Assembly: GCF_014495845.1 (NCBI RefSeq)
Contig: NZ_CP061080.1
Span: 4,516,001-4,580,000, forward strand
Length of the DNA: 64,000 nucleotides
DNA from: Aquibium microcysteis
GTDB taxonomy: Bacteria > Pseudomonadota > Alphaproteobacteria > Rhizobiales > Rhizobiaceae
Direction: 5' to 3'
The notes under the pieces were generated by a model. That model saw only the letters and a list, made by a program, of their open reading frames with translations, did not search any database and was not told the DNA's origin. Made by a program: the position numbers and the translations under genes. Each line of letters opens with the position of its first letter. Positions within the stretch are counted from its first letter, which is position 1. Shown here piece after piece: positions 34,341-42,674 of this stretch.

Positions 34341-35207
34341 ATGAAGACCACCGACAGGGCAGCCCTCGACGACTGGTACGCCGTGGAGACGGCTGCCGAC
34401 CTGACCGCAACACCGGTGCGTACGCGCCTGCTGGGGCAGGACATCGAGCTGTTTCGCGACGCAGCCGGCGCGCCCGTGATCCGCGAGATCCTCGACGACG
34501 GCGGCCGCGGCCCGGCGTTGCCGGTCGAGGAGCGTTATGGCTGCGTCTTCACCACGCTCGGCCGTCCGAACCGCGGCATCGTCGAGATCGCCGAGGCGGC
34601 CGAGCCGGACCGCCGCTTCGTGCCCTGCGGCTGGGTGACGATGCGCGCCTCCGGCCTGCGCGTGGTCGAGAACTTTCTCGACATGGCGCATTTCCCCTTC
34701 GTCCACACCGACATTCTCGGTTCCGAACCGCACACCGAGGTGCCGCACTATCTGAGCGAGATCCGCCGCGACGTCGACGAGGTCTGGGCGACCAACTGCA
34801 CCTTCTTCCAGCCGCGCATCGCCGCCACCGAGGACAAGGGCGACTACGTGCACCTGACCTATCGGGTGCCGAGTCCTTTCGTGGTGATGCTCTACCGCGT
34901 CTGCCCAACCGCGCCCGATCGGCTCGATGCCATCGCGCTGTTCATCCAGCCGCTGGAGGAAGATCTCTGCCGTGCCCAGCCGGTGATGTACCTCGTCGAT
35001 TCCGTCTCCACCCAGACCGCCCTGCTGCGCTTCGAACAGGTGATCTTCCTGCAGGACCGCATCATCGTGGAAAACCAGCGGCCGCTGCTCCTGCCGCTGG
35101 AGCCCCGGGCGGAAATCCCGACACGCGCCGACTCCTCCTCGATCGCCTATCGCCGCTGGCTGAAGGAGAAAGGCCTCCGCTTCGGCACGACGGCGGGTGC
35201 CGCGTGA
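34341..35207 (+). CDS. Rieske oxygenase catalytic subunit lacking the Rieske cluster (paralogue 2)
   Basis: A 288-residue protein with the mononuclear iron motif D114-x2-H117-x4-H122 (NFLDMAHFPFVH) followed by TDILGSEPHTEV, identical in that stretch to the paralogue at 17401. The N-terminal 70 residues keep outer strands of a Rieske domain (DWYAVETAADL, RLLGQDIELFRD, EERYGCVFTTLG), but the segment that should carry CxH and CxxH is replaced by about 20 residues without Cys or His. The gene ends in a four-base overlap (GTGA) with the molybdenum hydroxylase. Partner choice (Rieske protein at 25980) is inferred. Confidence 0.83.
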   Translation: MKTTDRAALDDWYAVETAADLTATPVRTRLLGQDIELFRDAAGAPVIREILDDGGRGPALPVEERYGCVFTTLGRPNRGIVEIAEAAEPDRRFVPCGWVTMRASGLRVVENFLDMAHFPFVHTDILGSEPHTEVPHYLSEIRRDVDEVWATNCTFFQPRIAATEDKGDYVHLTYRVPSPFVVMLYRVCPTAPDRLDAIALFIQPLEEDLCRAQPVMYLVDSVSTQTALLRFEQVIFLQDRIIVENQRPLLLPLEPRAEIPTRADSSSIAYRRWLKEKGLRFGTTAGAA

Positions 35208-38200
35208 CGCTCGCCGTCCTCCCTGCACCCGGCCTGCGTCGTCCGCGAACGACCGAAGAGGCGCTCGTCATGGCAGCGGAGCCGGGCGCGCGCTGCGTCG
35301 CCGGCGGCACGTCGCTTCAGCTCGAATGGGCGCGGGGCGAGCCGAAGCCCTCCCGCATGATCGATCTCGGCGCCTTGGCAGACCTGCGCGGTGTGTCGTC
35401 CGACGGTGCGCGCCTGCGGATCGGCGCCCTGACGCCGCTCGCCCATCTCCTGCGGGATGCGACGGTCGGCGCCTGTCTTCCTCTTCTGGCCGCAGCGATC
35501 CGTACGACGGCCGGACCGGCGGTGCGCACGCTCGCCACCATCGGCGGCAATGTCGCCAGCGGCACCGGGTGCCTCATACCGGCCTTGCTCGCGCTCGATG
35601 CCCACGCCTGCGTCGCCACCGAGGCGGGATCGTCCATGCTGCCGCTGGCCTCCTTCCTGCGTCGGCCCTTCACTGGACCCGTCCTGCTGCAGGCGCTGTC
35701 GGTTCCGGCGCAGCCTCGGGGGAACCGCTGGATCTGGCGCAAGATCGGCCTGCGCGCGGCATTCAGCCCCGGAATCATTTCTGCGGCAGGCCTGCTCGAC
35801 GTGCCGGACGGTCGTGTGGTCGCGGCGAGGCTCGCCGTCGGCAGCGGCATCGTCGCGCCATCGCGCCTGTCGCAGTCGGAATCGATTCTCCAGAACGCCC
35901 GGCTCGACGATATCGACTGGACGGAACTCCATGACGTGCTGGTCGAATCCATCGATGCGCCCGGAGATGCCTTCCGGTCGGCCCGCTATCGCAGGATGGT
36001 GGCCGCGAAGGCTCTGGTCCATGGGCTGCATGGTCCTGACGCGTCAGCGACGCCTGCAGAAAAACGTCAGTATTCACTTACAAAAAGGGTGGCGCCTTCA
36101 GGCGAGCTGCAGCTTTCGCGCGCGCAGGCAGGTGACCGGTGGCAGGTCCGACCCGACGGTCCGGACAAGATCGCCGGCCGCCTGCACTACCTGACCGACC
36201 GCCGCGAACCGGGCATGCTGGTGGCCCGGATCAAGCGCGCCGGCCTTCCGCACGCCCGCATCCTGTCGATCGATACGGCGGCGGCCGAGGCTTTGCCGGG
36301 CGTCGCCGCCGTCGTCACCCACCGCGACGTCGCCGGGCAGAATGCCTTCGGCATCGTGATGCAGGACCAGCCGGCGCTGTGCTTCGACACGGTGCGTCAC
36401 GTCGGCGACGCGGTGGCAGCGGTCGCCGCCATCGACGCCGAGACCGCCGCCCGCGCGCTCGACCTGATCGAAGTGGCCTACGAGCCGCTTCCGCTGGTCG
36501 ACGATCCGAAGGCCGCCCTGCAGGACGACGCGCCGACGGTGCACGCCGGCGGCAATCTGCGCACGGACTTGGGCCTGACGCGCGGCGACGTCGAGGCCGG
36601 TTTCCGGATGGCGGCGCATGTGGTCGAGGACGTCTACGTGACGCCGCGCCAGATGCACGGCTTCATGGAGACCGAGGGCGGCTTCGCGACGGTGGAGCCC
36701 GACGGCACGCTTTTCGTGGCGGCCGGCGGCCAGCACGGTGCCCGCGACCGCATGCAGCTCGCGCGCATCCTCGGCCGGCCGGAGGAGACGATCCGTGTCG
36801 TCACCTCGCCGACCGGCGGCGCCTTCGGCGGCAAGGACGAACTCTCCGTCCAGCCGGCGCTGGCGCTGCTCGCGTTGAAGACGGGAAAGCCGGTGCGCAT
36901 CCAGCTCGACCGCGCCGAAAGCGTGCTCGCCGGCCAGAAGCGCAACCCGATGACGATCCGCATGCGCACGGGCTGTGACGCCGAGGGGCGACTGGTCGCG
37001 CAGGAGGTCGAGGTGCTGGCCGACGCCGGCGCCTATGCCTCGCTTGGACCCGGCGTGCTCGAGACCGCGCTCGAACATGCCTGCGGTCCCTATCTCGTCG
37101 ACAATGTGCGTACCCGCGGCCGGCTCGCCTACACCAACAACGGCGTCTGCGGCGCCTTCCGCGGCTTCGGCGCGAACCAGATGACCTATGCCGTCGAATG
37201 CCAGATGGACCGGCTGGCGGCGGCGGCCGACCTGGATCCCTTCGCGATCCGCGCCCGCAACATGCGCCGCCCCGGCATGAAGGGCTATCTCGGCCAGACG
37301 GTGTCCGGGTCGGAGCGGCTCGACGAGATGCTGGCGGCGGCGATGGCCGATCCGCTCTGGAGCAAGCCGCGAGGGCCGTCGGCGGACGGGGCCGAGGTCG
37401 TCGGCACCGGCTGGGCGCTCGCCTACCAGGGCAACGGCCTCGGCACGCTGCCGCCTGACCCGGCCGGCGGGGCGCTGAGGCTTTCGCCCGACGGGGCGAT
37501 CGAGGCGCTCTACGGGCTCGACGAGATGGGCCAGGGCCTGCTGACGTCGATCCAGGGCGCGGTGGCGCAGGCGCTGGGCTGCGCGCGCGCCGACGTGCGG
37601 CCGGTGACCGGCGATACCGGAGCAGCACCCGACTCCGGTTCCACCACGGCGAGCCGCGGCACCTATGTCGTCTGGCGCGTCGCCGAGACGACGGCGAAGC
37701 CGCTGGCCGAGGCGCTCTGCCGTGCCGCGGGCCGGCTGCTCGGGCGAGACCCGTCGTCGCTCGCCGTGGCGCCAGGCGGCATCGCCGAACGCGGATCGAA
37801 CAGCGGCGAACTCGCCATCTCCTTTGCCGACCTCGCCCGCGCCCTGCCCGCCGAAGACCTGCCCTTCGCCGGCACCAGCTTCGAATTTCCGAAGTCCGAC
37901 GTCTTTACCGGCAACGCCCGGTTGATCTTCGCCAACGGCGCGGTGGTCGCGCGTGTCGCGGTGAACCGGATCACCGGCCAGGTGCGTGTCCTCGACCTGA
38001 ACCAGCATACCGCGGCCGGTCCGATGCTCGATCTGGCGGCCTATCTCGGTCAGCTGGAAGGGGGAGGCGTCCAGGCGCTGGGCTTCACGCTGACCGAGGA
38101 TGCGACGATGCGGGGAGGCCGGCATGACGCCACGAATCTCGACGGCTACATGATGCCCGGCATAGCCGATGCGCCCGAAACCATGGCGTGTTTCGCTCTG

Positions 38201-38371
38201 GAGGATCTCGATCCCGGCGATCCGTTCGGCCCGCGCGGCACCGGCGAACTGGGACTCGCTGCCGTTTCCCCAGCCATCGCCAATGCGGTGGCGGATGCGA
38301 CAGGCCACTGGCCGGCCGTGGCGCCGTTCGATCCGGAGTGGATGCTGGACCGGCTGGGAGATGCGCGATGA
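35204..38371 (+). CDS. Molybdenum hydroxylase: fused FAD subunit and molybdopterin subunit (xanthine-dehydrogenase-like)
   Basis: A 1055-residue protein starting with GTG. Residues 1 to about 280 form a CoxM/XdhB-type FAD-binding domain (CVAGGTSLQLEW, TIGGNVASGTG). After a linker near 285-315 comes the large Moco domain (VTHRDVAGQNAFG, GGAFGGKDE, CGAFRGFGANQ) ending in GTGELGLAAVSPAIANA with the catalytic Glu. The iron-sulfur subunit is separate and overlaps the 3' end. Xanthine dehydrogenases usually fuse the Fe-S and FAD parts, so an FAD-Mo fusion is unusual. Hydroxylation of a purine ring or of an aldehyde are both possible. Confidence 0.88.
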   Translation: MTLAVLPAPGLRRPRTTEEALVMAAEPGARCVAGGTSLQLEWARGEPKPSRMIDLGALADLRGVSSDGARLRIGALTPLAHLLRDATVGACLPLLAAAIRTTAGPAVRTLATIGGNVASGTGCLIPALLALDAHACVATEAGSSMLPLASFLRRPFTGPVLLQALSVPAQPRGNRWIWRKIGLRAAFSPGIISAAGLLDVPDGRVVAARLAVGSGIVAPSRLSQSESILQNARLDDIDWTELHDVLVESIDAPGDAFRSARYRRMVAAKALVHGLHGPDASATPAEKRQYSLTKRVAPSGELQLSRAQAGDRWQVRPDGPDKIAGRLHYLTDRREPGMLVARIKRAGLPHARILSIDTAAAEALPGVAAVVTHRDVAGQNAFGIVMQDQPALCFDTVRHVGDAVAAVAAIDAETAARALDLIEVAYEPLPLVDDPKAALQDDAPTVHAGGNLRTDLGLTRGDVEAGFRMAAHVVEDVYVTPRQMHGFMETEGGFATVEPDGTLFVAAGGQHGARDRMQLARILGRPEETIRVVTSPTGGAFGGKDELSVQPALALLALKTGKPVRIQLDRAESVLAGQKRNPMTIRMRTGCDAEGRLVAQEVEVLADAGAYASLGPGVLETALEHACGPYLVDNVRTRGRLAYTNNGVCGAFRGFGANQMTYAVECQMDRLAAAADLDPFAIRARNMRRPGMKGYLGQTVSGSERLDEMLAAAMADPLWSKPRGPSADGAEVVGTGWALAYQGNGLGTLPPDPAGGALRLSPDGAIEALYGLDEMGQGLLTSIQGAVAQALGCARADVRPVTGDTGAAPDSGSTTASRGTYVVWRVAETTAKPLAEALCRAAGRLLGRDPSSLAVAPGGIAERGSNSGELAISFADLARALPAEDLPFAGTSFEFPKSDVFTGNARLIFANGAVVARVAVNRITGQVRVLDLNQHTAAGPMLDLAAYLGQLEGGGVQALGFTLTEDATMRGGRHDATNLDGYMMPGIADAPETMACFALEDLDPGDPFGPRGTGELGLAAVSPAIANAVADATGHWPAVAPFDPEWMLDRLGDAR

Positions 38372-38880
38372 GCGGGCTGGACGACATCGCCGTCACCATT
38401 CGTCTCAACGGCGAGCCGCGAAATCTCCTCGCGCCGGCCGACAGGCGGCTGATCGACTGTCTGCGCGACGATCTGGCCCTCGTCGGCGCCAAGAAGGGCT
38501 GCGCGGTCGGACGCTGCGGTGCCTGTACCGTGCTGCTCGACGGCGAACCTGCCAATGCCTGCCTGCTGATGCTCTGGCAACTCGACGCGCGCGACGTCGT
38601 CACGCCGGAGGGGCTCGATGCGGACGAGGATGCGGTCATTCTCCGCGAGGCGCTCGCGGCCGAGAACGCGTTTCAGTGCGGGTACTGCGCGCCGGGGTTC
38701 GTCATGGCGCTGCTGGCGCTGCTGCGCCGCGATCCCCTCGCCAGCGACGCCGACATCCGCGCGGGGCTCGAAGGCAACATCTGCCGTTGCACCGGCTATC
38801 ATTCCATCATCAGGGGCGCGCGCAGAGCCGCAGAGGCGCTGCACGCCGCACGTGCCGATCCCACCGGAGAATCCGCATGA
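38368..38880 (+). CDS. Molybdenum hydroxylase, [2Fe-2S] small subunit
   Basis: A 170-residue protein with two [2Fe-2S] domains: a plant-type cluster (KKGCAVGRCGACTVLLDG...C) and a helical cluster (FQCGYCAPGF and NICRCTGYH). It passes electrons between Moco and FAD in the fused large subunit. It overlaps that gene by four bases and the aldehyde dehydrogenase gene by four bases (ATGA), so all three are tightly coupled. Confidence 0.93.
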   Translation: MSGLDDIAVTIRLNGEPRNLLAPADRRLIDCLRDDLALVGAKKGCAVGRCGACTVLLDGEPANACLLMLWQLDARDVVTPEGLDADEDAVILREALAAENAFQCGYCAPGFVMALLALLRRDPLASDADIRAGLEGNICRCTGYHSIIRGARRAAEALHAARADPTGESA

Positions 38881-40379
38881 ACGTCCACGTACAGCCGGCG
38901 CAGCCAGGAGATGCGGCGCGGGCGTTTCTCGACCGGGCCGACAAACAGATCCTCATCGGCGGCGCATGGCGCGACGCGTCGGACAAAGGGCGCTTCGAGA
39001 CCTTCGATCCGGCGAACGGTGCTTTCTTGGCACGGCTGGCGCAGGCGACCGAGACGGACGTCGACGACGCTGTCGCCGCCGCCCGCGCAGCCTTCGAGAG
39101 CGATGCATGGCGTGGCATGACGCCCTCTTCGCGCGGGAAGCTGCTCTGGCGCATCGCAGACCTGATCGACCGCCATGCGGATGAACTCGCCGAGCTCGAG
39201 GTGCTCGACCAGGGCAAGCCGTTGAAGACGGCGCGGCTGGGAGAGATACCGGCATCGGCCGATCAGTTCCGGTATTTTGCCGGTTATGCGAACAAGATAC
39301 TCGGCTCGACGATCCCCACGTCGATCGCGCATCAGCCGGCTGGCCGGAAAATCTTCGCCTATACCAGTCGTGAACCGATCGGCGTGGTTGCGGCGATCAC
39401 GCCCTGGAACTCGCCTCTGCTGATGGCCGCCATGAAACTCGCGCCGGCGCTGGCCGCGGGCTGCACCGTCGTGCTCAAGCCTGCCGAGGAAACCTCGCTG
39501 ACGGCCCTGCGGCTCGGCGAAATCCTCGTCGAGGCAGGGCTGCCCGCAGGCGTCGTCAACATCCTGACCGGCCTCGGCGAAACCGTCGGTGCGGCGCTGA
39601 CGGCGCATCCGGGTGTCGACAAGGTCGCCTTCACCGGCTCGACCGAGGTCGGGAAGCTCATCGTCGGCGCGGCGCGCGGCAACCTGAAGAAGCTGACGCT
39701 GGAACTCGGCGGCAAGTCGCCGGCGATCGTGCTGCCGGACGCGGAGATGGAACTGGCGGTTCCCGGCATTGCGCGAGGCATTTTTGCCAATGCCGGTCAG
39801 GTCTGCGTCGCCGGCTCGCGCGTCTATGCCCATCGCTCCGTCTGCAACCGCCTCGTCGAGGGTCTGGTCAAGGAAGCCCGTGCGCTCCGGCTCGGCCACG
39901 GCCTCCATGCCGATACAGACCTGGGGCCGCTCGTCAGCACCGGACAGGCCGCGCGTGTCGCCGCCTATGTCGCCGACGGATCGGCCGAAGGGGCCGAGAT
40001 CGTTTCGGGCGGCGTCCAGGACGGTGCTTTCTTCACGCCCACGGTCGTCACCGGCGCGACGGCTTCCATGCGCATGATGCGGGAAGAGATCTTCGGCCCG
40101 GTGGTTGCCGTCACCCCCTTCGACACGGTCGATGAAGCCCTGTCACTGGCCAACGACACGCCCTACGGCTTGGCTGCAAGCGTCTGGACCCGTGATCTGT
40201 CGGCTGCACACCTGACCGCTGCCCGCATCCGCGCCGGAACCGTGTGGATCAACTGTCATTCCTATTTTTCGCCAGAACTGCCCAAGGGTGGCCACAAGCA
40301 GTCCGGCTGGGGGTACGAGAACGGCGCGCAGGGTCTCGAAAACTATCTGGAGACCAAGACCGTATGCGCTCTGCTGTGA
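38877..40379 (+). CDS. Aldehyde dehydrogenase (NAD(P)-dependent)
   Basis: A 500-residue ALDH with VAAITPWNSPLL for cofactor binding, the catalytic Glu in LELGGKSPAI and the nucleophile in NAGQVCVAGSRV. It oxidises an aldehyde to the acid. It is the last gene of the rightward purine operon and the likely acceptor of an aldehyde made by the GMC oxidase or the TPP decarboxylase. Formaldehyde from N-demethylation is less likely for this subfamily. Confidence 0.92.
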   Translation: MNVHVQPAQPGDAARAFLDRADKQILIGGAWRDASDKGRFETFDPANGAFLARLAQATETDVDDAVAAARAAFESDAWRGMTPSSRGKLLWRIADLIDRHADELAELEVLDQGKPLKTARLGEIPASADQFRYFAGYANKILGSTIPTSIAHQPAGRKIFAYTSREPIGVVAAITPWNSPLLMAAMKLAPALAAGCTVVLKPAEETSLTALRLGEILVEAGLPAGVVNILTGLGETVGAALTAHPGVDKVAFTGSTEVGKLIVGAARGNLKKLTLELGGKSPAIVLPDAEMELAVPGIARGIFANAGQVCVAGSRVYAHRSVCNRLVEGLVKEARALRLGHGLHADTDLGPLVSTGQAARVAAYVADGSAEGAEIVSGGVQDGAFFTPTVVTGATASMRMMREEIFGPVVAVTPFDTVDEALSLANDTPYGLAASVWTRDLSAAHLTAARIRAGTVWINCHSYFSPELPKGGHKQSGWGYENGAQGLENYLETKTVCALL

Positions 40380-40680
40380 GGTCTCCGACGCCGCCTCCCG
40401 GATTTCGGACCGAAGTCGAAAGCCCGCGGCGGGCAATCCGCATCATCGAAGCAGGCGCGGGGAATCTGCGTCCGCGAGCCGTACCCACGACAAATCCGCA
40501 GATGTCCCTGCTGATGGGATTGCCCTTTCTTTAGAACGACATCCGTGCGGGTTTTTCGTCAGGAGCGTCCACGGAACCGGACGGGTGACGAATTGACGTG
40601 ACGTGACGCTGCGTCAATGATCCCGAAAGGCTTCTGTACTATACCGGACGTCGCCACCGGTGCAGGTGGCTCCGTTTGGG
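40380..40680. other. Intergenic stretch with a repeat-rich promoter-like segment
   Basis: No credible gene is seen in the first 200 bases after the aldehyde dehydrogenase. Near its end, TTGACG (40593-40598) and CGTCAA (40612-40617) form an inverted repeat, and TGACG is repeated three times in tandem (40594-40608). TACTAT at 40637-40642 could be a -10 box for the small open frame that follows. A TTTAGAAC octamer at 40531 is only half of an Irr box. Confidence 0.4.
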
Positions 40681-40896
40681 ATGGATGGAGCGGACATGAT
40701 GATTTCGCCGGCGACCGCCCTCGACGACGTTCTCGACTCACTGGAAGCCGAACTGGCGAGCTTCAGCAATCCCGGCATCCCGACCGGGCCGGACCGGCCG
40801 GACCTGCCCCGGACAACCGACTTGCCTGCCATCGCCAATGACGATCTGCCGGATTCTCCGACCCACTTCGTCATCGCCGCCTATCGAGCCTGCTGA
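40681..40896 (+). CDS. Small hypothetical protein
   Basis: A 71-residue acidic, proline-rich open frame (MDGADMMISPATALDDVL start) with no signal peptide, membrane segment or known motif. An ATG at 40660 would add seven residues. A promoter-like segment upstream supports it weakly; no clear ribosome site is present. Function is unknown. Confidence 0.35.
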   Translation: MDGADMMISPATALDDVLDSLEAELASFSNPGIPTGPDRPDLPRTTDLPAIANDDLPDSPTHFVIAAYRAC

Positions 40897-40954
40897 GCGA
40901 GGTGCCGAGCGTCCGCACCGGCGATTCGTCCGTAGGTGAGTCGGCCGGCGCCGA

Positions 40955-41776
40955 TCAGTTCGAGAACAGCCGGTTGGTCGAGCTGGCCTCGATAAGGCGC
41001 CGCGTTACGCCGCCGAAGGCCCATTCACGCAACCGGCTGTGACCATAACCACCCGAAACCACGAGATCGGCGCCCATCTCGAAGGCGGCCGTCGAGAGCG
41101 TGTCGCCGAACTCCTCGTCGGCAGGCATGAGGCAATCCGCGCGGGCGGTCACGCCATGCGCCGCGAGGAAGGCCACGACATCGGCAAGGCTCTGTCGGGC
41201 GTGATGCCGGTCGTCTTCCTCAACGGTGACGACCGCCACTTCGCGCGCCGTCTTCAGGAAGGGCATCGCGTCAACGACCGCGCGCCTCGCTTCGCGTGTG
41301 TCCTTCCAGGCCACCAGGACCCGGTCTCCCTTCAGGGCAGCGTGGTTCCTGGTCGCGACGAGCACCGGCCGACCGGCGGACAGGATGAGTGCACCGAGAT
41401 CGACCGCGCGATAGCCATCGCGCCCGTACCGGTCGTCGCGGGGACCGGTCACGATCAGGTCGCCCCGTCGTGCCATTTCGGTCAGGCTGCGTGTCGGGTC
41501 GCCAACCAGCCCGTGGAAGGGAGCGTCGATACCGGCAGTTTCCGCGAAGACACGTGCCGTTTCGTCGAGACGCGCCTGTATCTCCTCGGTCTCGCGCCGG
41601 ACGAGCTCGCCGGCAACGATCGCACCGTCCATGGGCGCGACTGCCGGATGAGGCTGCGCGGCGCTGAAGCCGATCAAGGCCGCATCGAAACGGCGCGCGA
41701 TCTCCCTGGCGAAGCGTATTCGGGGTTCGTTCGCCCCGTCGATATCGATCTGGACGAGGATGCTGCGGTAGCTCAT
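40955..41776 (-). CDS. Universal stress protein, tandem Usp domains
   Basis: A 273-residue cytoplasmic protein made of two UspA domains. The N-terminal one begins SYRSILVQIDID; the C-terminal one ends with the ATP-binding pattern SGGYGHSRLREWAFGGVTR. Such proteins respond to stress and may bind ATP. GGAGG lies nine bases before ATG 41776. It is divergent from the GntR regulator, with 151 bases between. Confidence 0.9.
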   Translation of the reverse strand: MSYRSILVQIDIDGANEPRIRFAREIARRFDAALIGFSAAQPHPAVAPMDGAIVAGELVRRETEEIQARLDETARVFAETAGIDAPFHGLVGDPTRSLTEMARRGDLIVTGPRDDRYGRDGYRAVDLGALILSAGRPVLVATRNHAALKGDRVLVAWKDTREARRAVVDAMPFLKTAREVAVVTVEEDDRHHARQSLADVVAFLAAHGVTARADCLMPADEEFGDTLSTAAFEMGADLVVSGGYGHSRLREWAFGGVTRRLIEASSTNRLFSN

Positions 41777-41894
41777 GGGAAAGATCCTCCGTTTCGGTGC
41801 AAGAGGAGCACCCGGCGAAGGTCTTCACATTGATGCCGGTCAATCGCCACGGACTGCCACTGGCGAGACCAAATGGCGCTTGCGGGCGGCGTGG

Positions 41895-41902
41895 TGTATA
41901 CA
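41895..41902. promoter_or_regulatory. Possible GntR operator TGTATACA
   Basis: A perfect 8-base palindrome 25 bases before the gntR start, in the gap shared with the universal stress gene. FadR-type GntR proteins often bind sites with a GTATAC core, so autoregulation is plausible. The site is short and unproven. Confidence 0.35.
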
Positions 41903-41927
41903 TTCTGCCTCTGAACGAGGGGATAAG

Positions 41928-42662
41928 ATGGACCAGTCGGCCAACACACACGCCACCCGGGCGCTCATCGAACTGCGCAAGAAGATCATTTCGGGCGACC
42001 TGCCGGGGGGCATGCGCCTGTTCGAAGTGCCGCTGGCCGAGGATCTGAAGATCTCGCGCACGCCCGTTCGCGAAGCCATGTCGAGGCTGGCCGAGGAGGG
42101 ACTGCTCGACCGCGTGCGCGGCGGCGGTTTCATCGTTCGCTCCTTTGCGATGTCGGACGTCATCGACGCGATCGAACTGCGCGGCGTGATGGAGGGCACG
42201 GCGGCACGGCTGGCGGCCGAACGCGGAGTCGAGCCGGATGCGCTGGAGAGCATCACCGAATGCGTGCGGCTTCTCGATGCTTGCTTCGGCGCGGGTCCGG
42301 GCCATGTCGACTTCGACGCCTACGAAACGCTGAACGCCCGTTTCCACCGCGAACTCGCCGCGCTCTGCGGCAGCGAGACCGTTCGTCGCGAAGTCGAGCG
42401 GGCGTCGCGCCTTCCCTTCGCCTCGCCTTCGGCCTTCCTGCCCAACCGCGCCGACATCGATGCCTTCCGCCGGTCGCTGACCGGCGCGCAGGAACAGCAC
42501 CGCGCGATCGTGTCGGCGATTGCCGCCCGCGAAGGCTCCCGCGCCGAGGCGCTCGCCCGGGAGCACGCCCGCACGGCCCGCCACAATCTCGAATACATCC
42601 TCGTCAAGGACAGGAGTCTCATCAAGCGCGTGCCGGGTCTGGCCCTGGTCGTCACCGGCTGA
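41928..42662 (+). CDS. GntR-family regulator, FadR subfamily (FCD domain)
   Basis: A 244-residue regulator. The N-terminal winged helix (about 8-75) has KIISGDLPGG and the recognition helix SRTPVREAMSRL. The C-terminal FCD domain is all-helical and has metal-ligand positions in DAYETLNARFHREL. The start ATG 41928 follows AGGGGA at five bases; the longer open frame is not used. No catabolic operon is adjacent, so its regulon is unknown. Confidence 0.9.
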   Translation: MDQSANTHATRALIELRKKIISGDLPGGMRLFEVPLAEDLKISRTPVREAMSRLAEEGLLDRVRGGGFIVRSFAMSDVIDAIELRGVMEGTAARLAAERGVEPDALESITECVRLLDACFGAGPGHVDFDAYETLNARFHRELAALCGSETVRREVERASRLPFASPSAFLPNRADIDAFRRSLTGAQEQHRAIVSAIAAREGSRAEALAREHARTARHNLEYILVKDRSLIKRVPGLALVVTG

Positions 42663-42674
42663 GGCCTGCCCGCC

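Noticed and set aside
40531..40538. TTTAGAAC as a possible second Irr box
   Set aside because: Only one half-site is present; the required TTCTAAA arm is missing.
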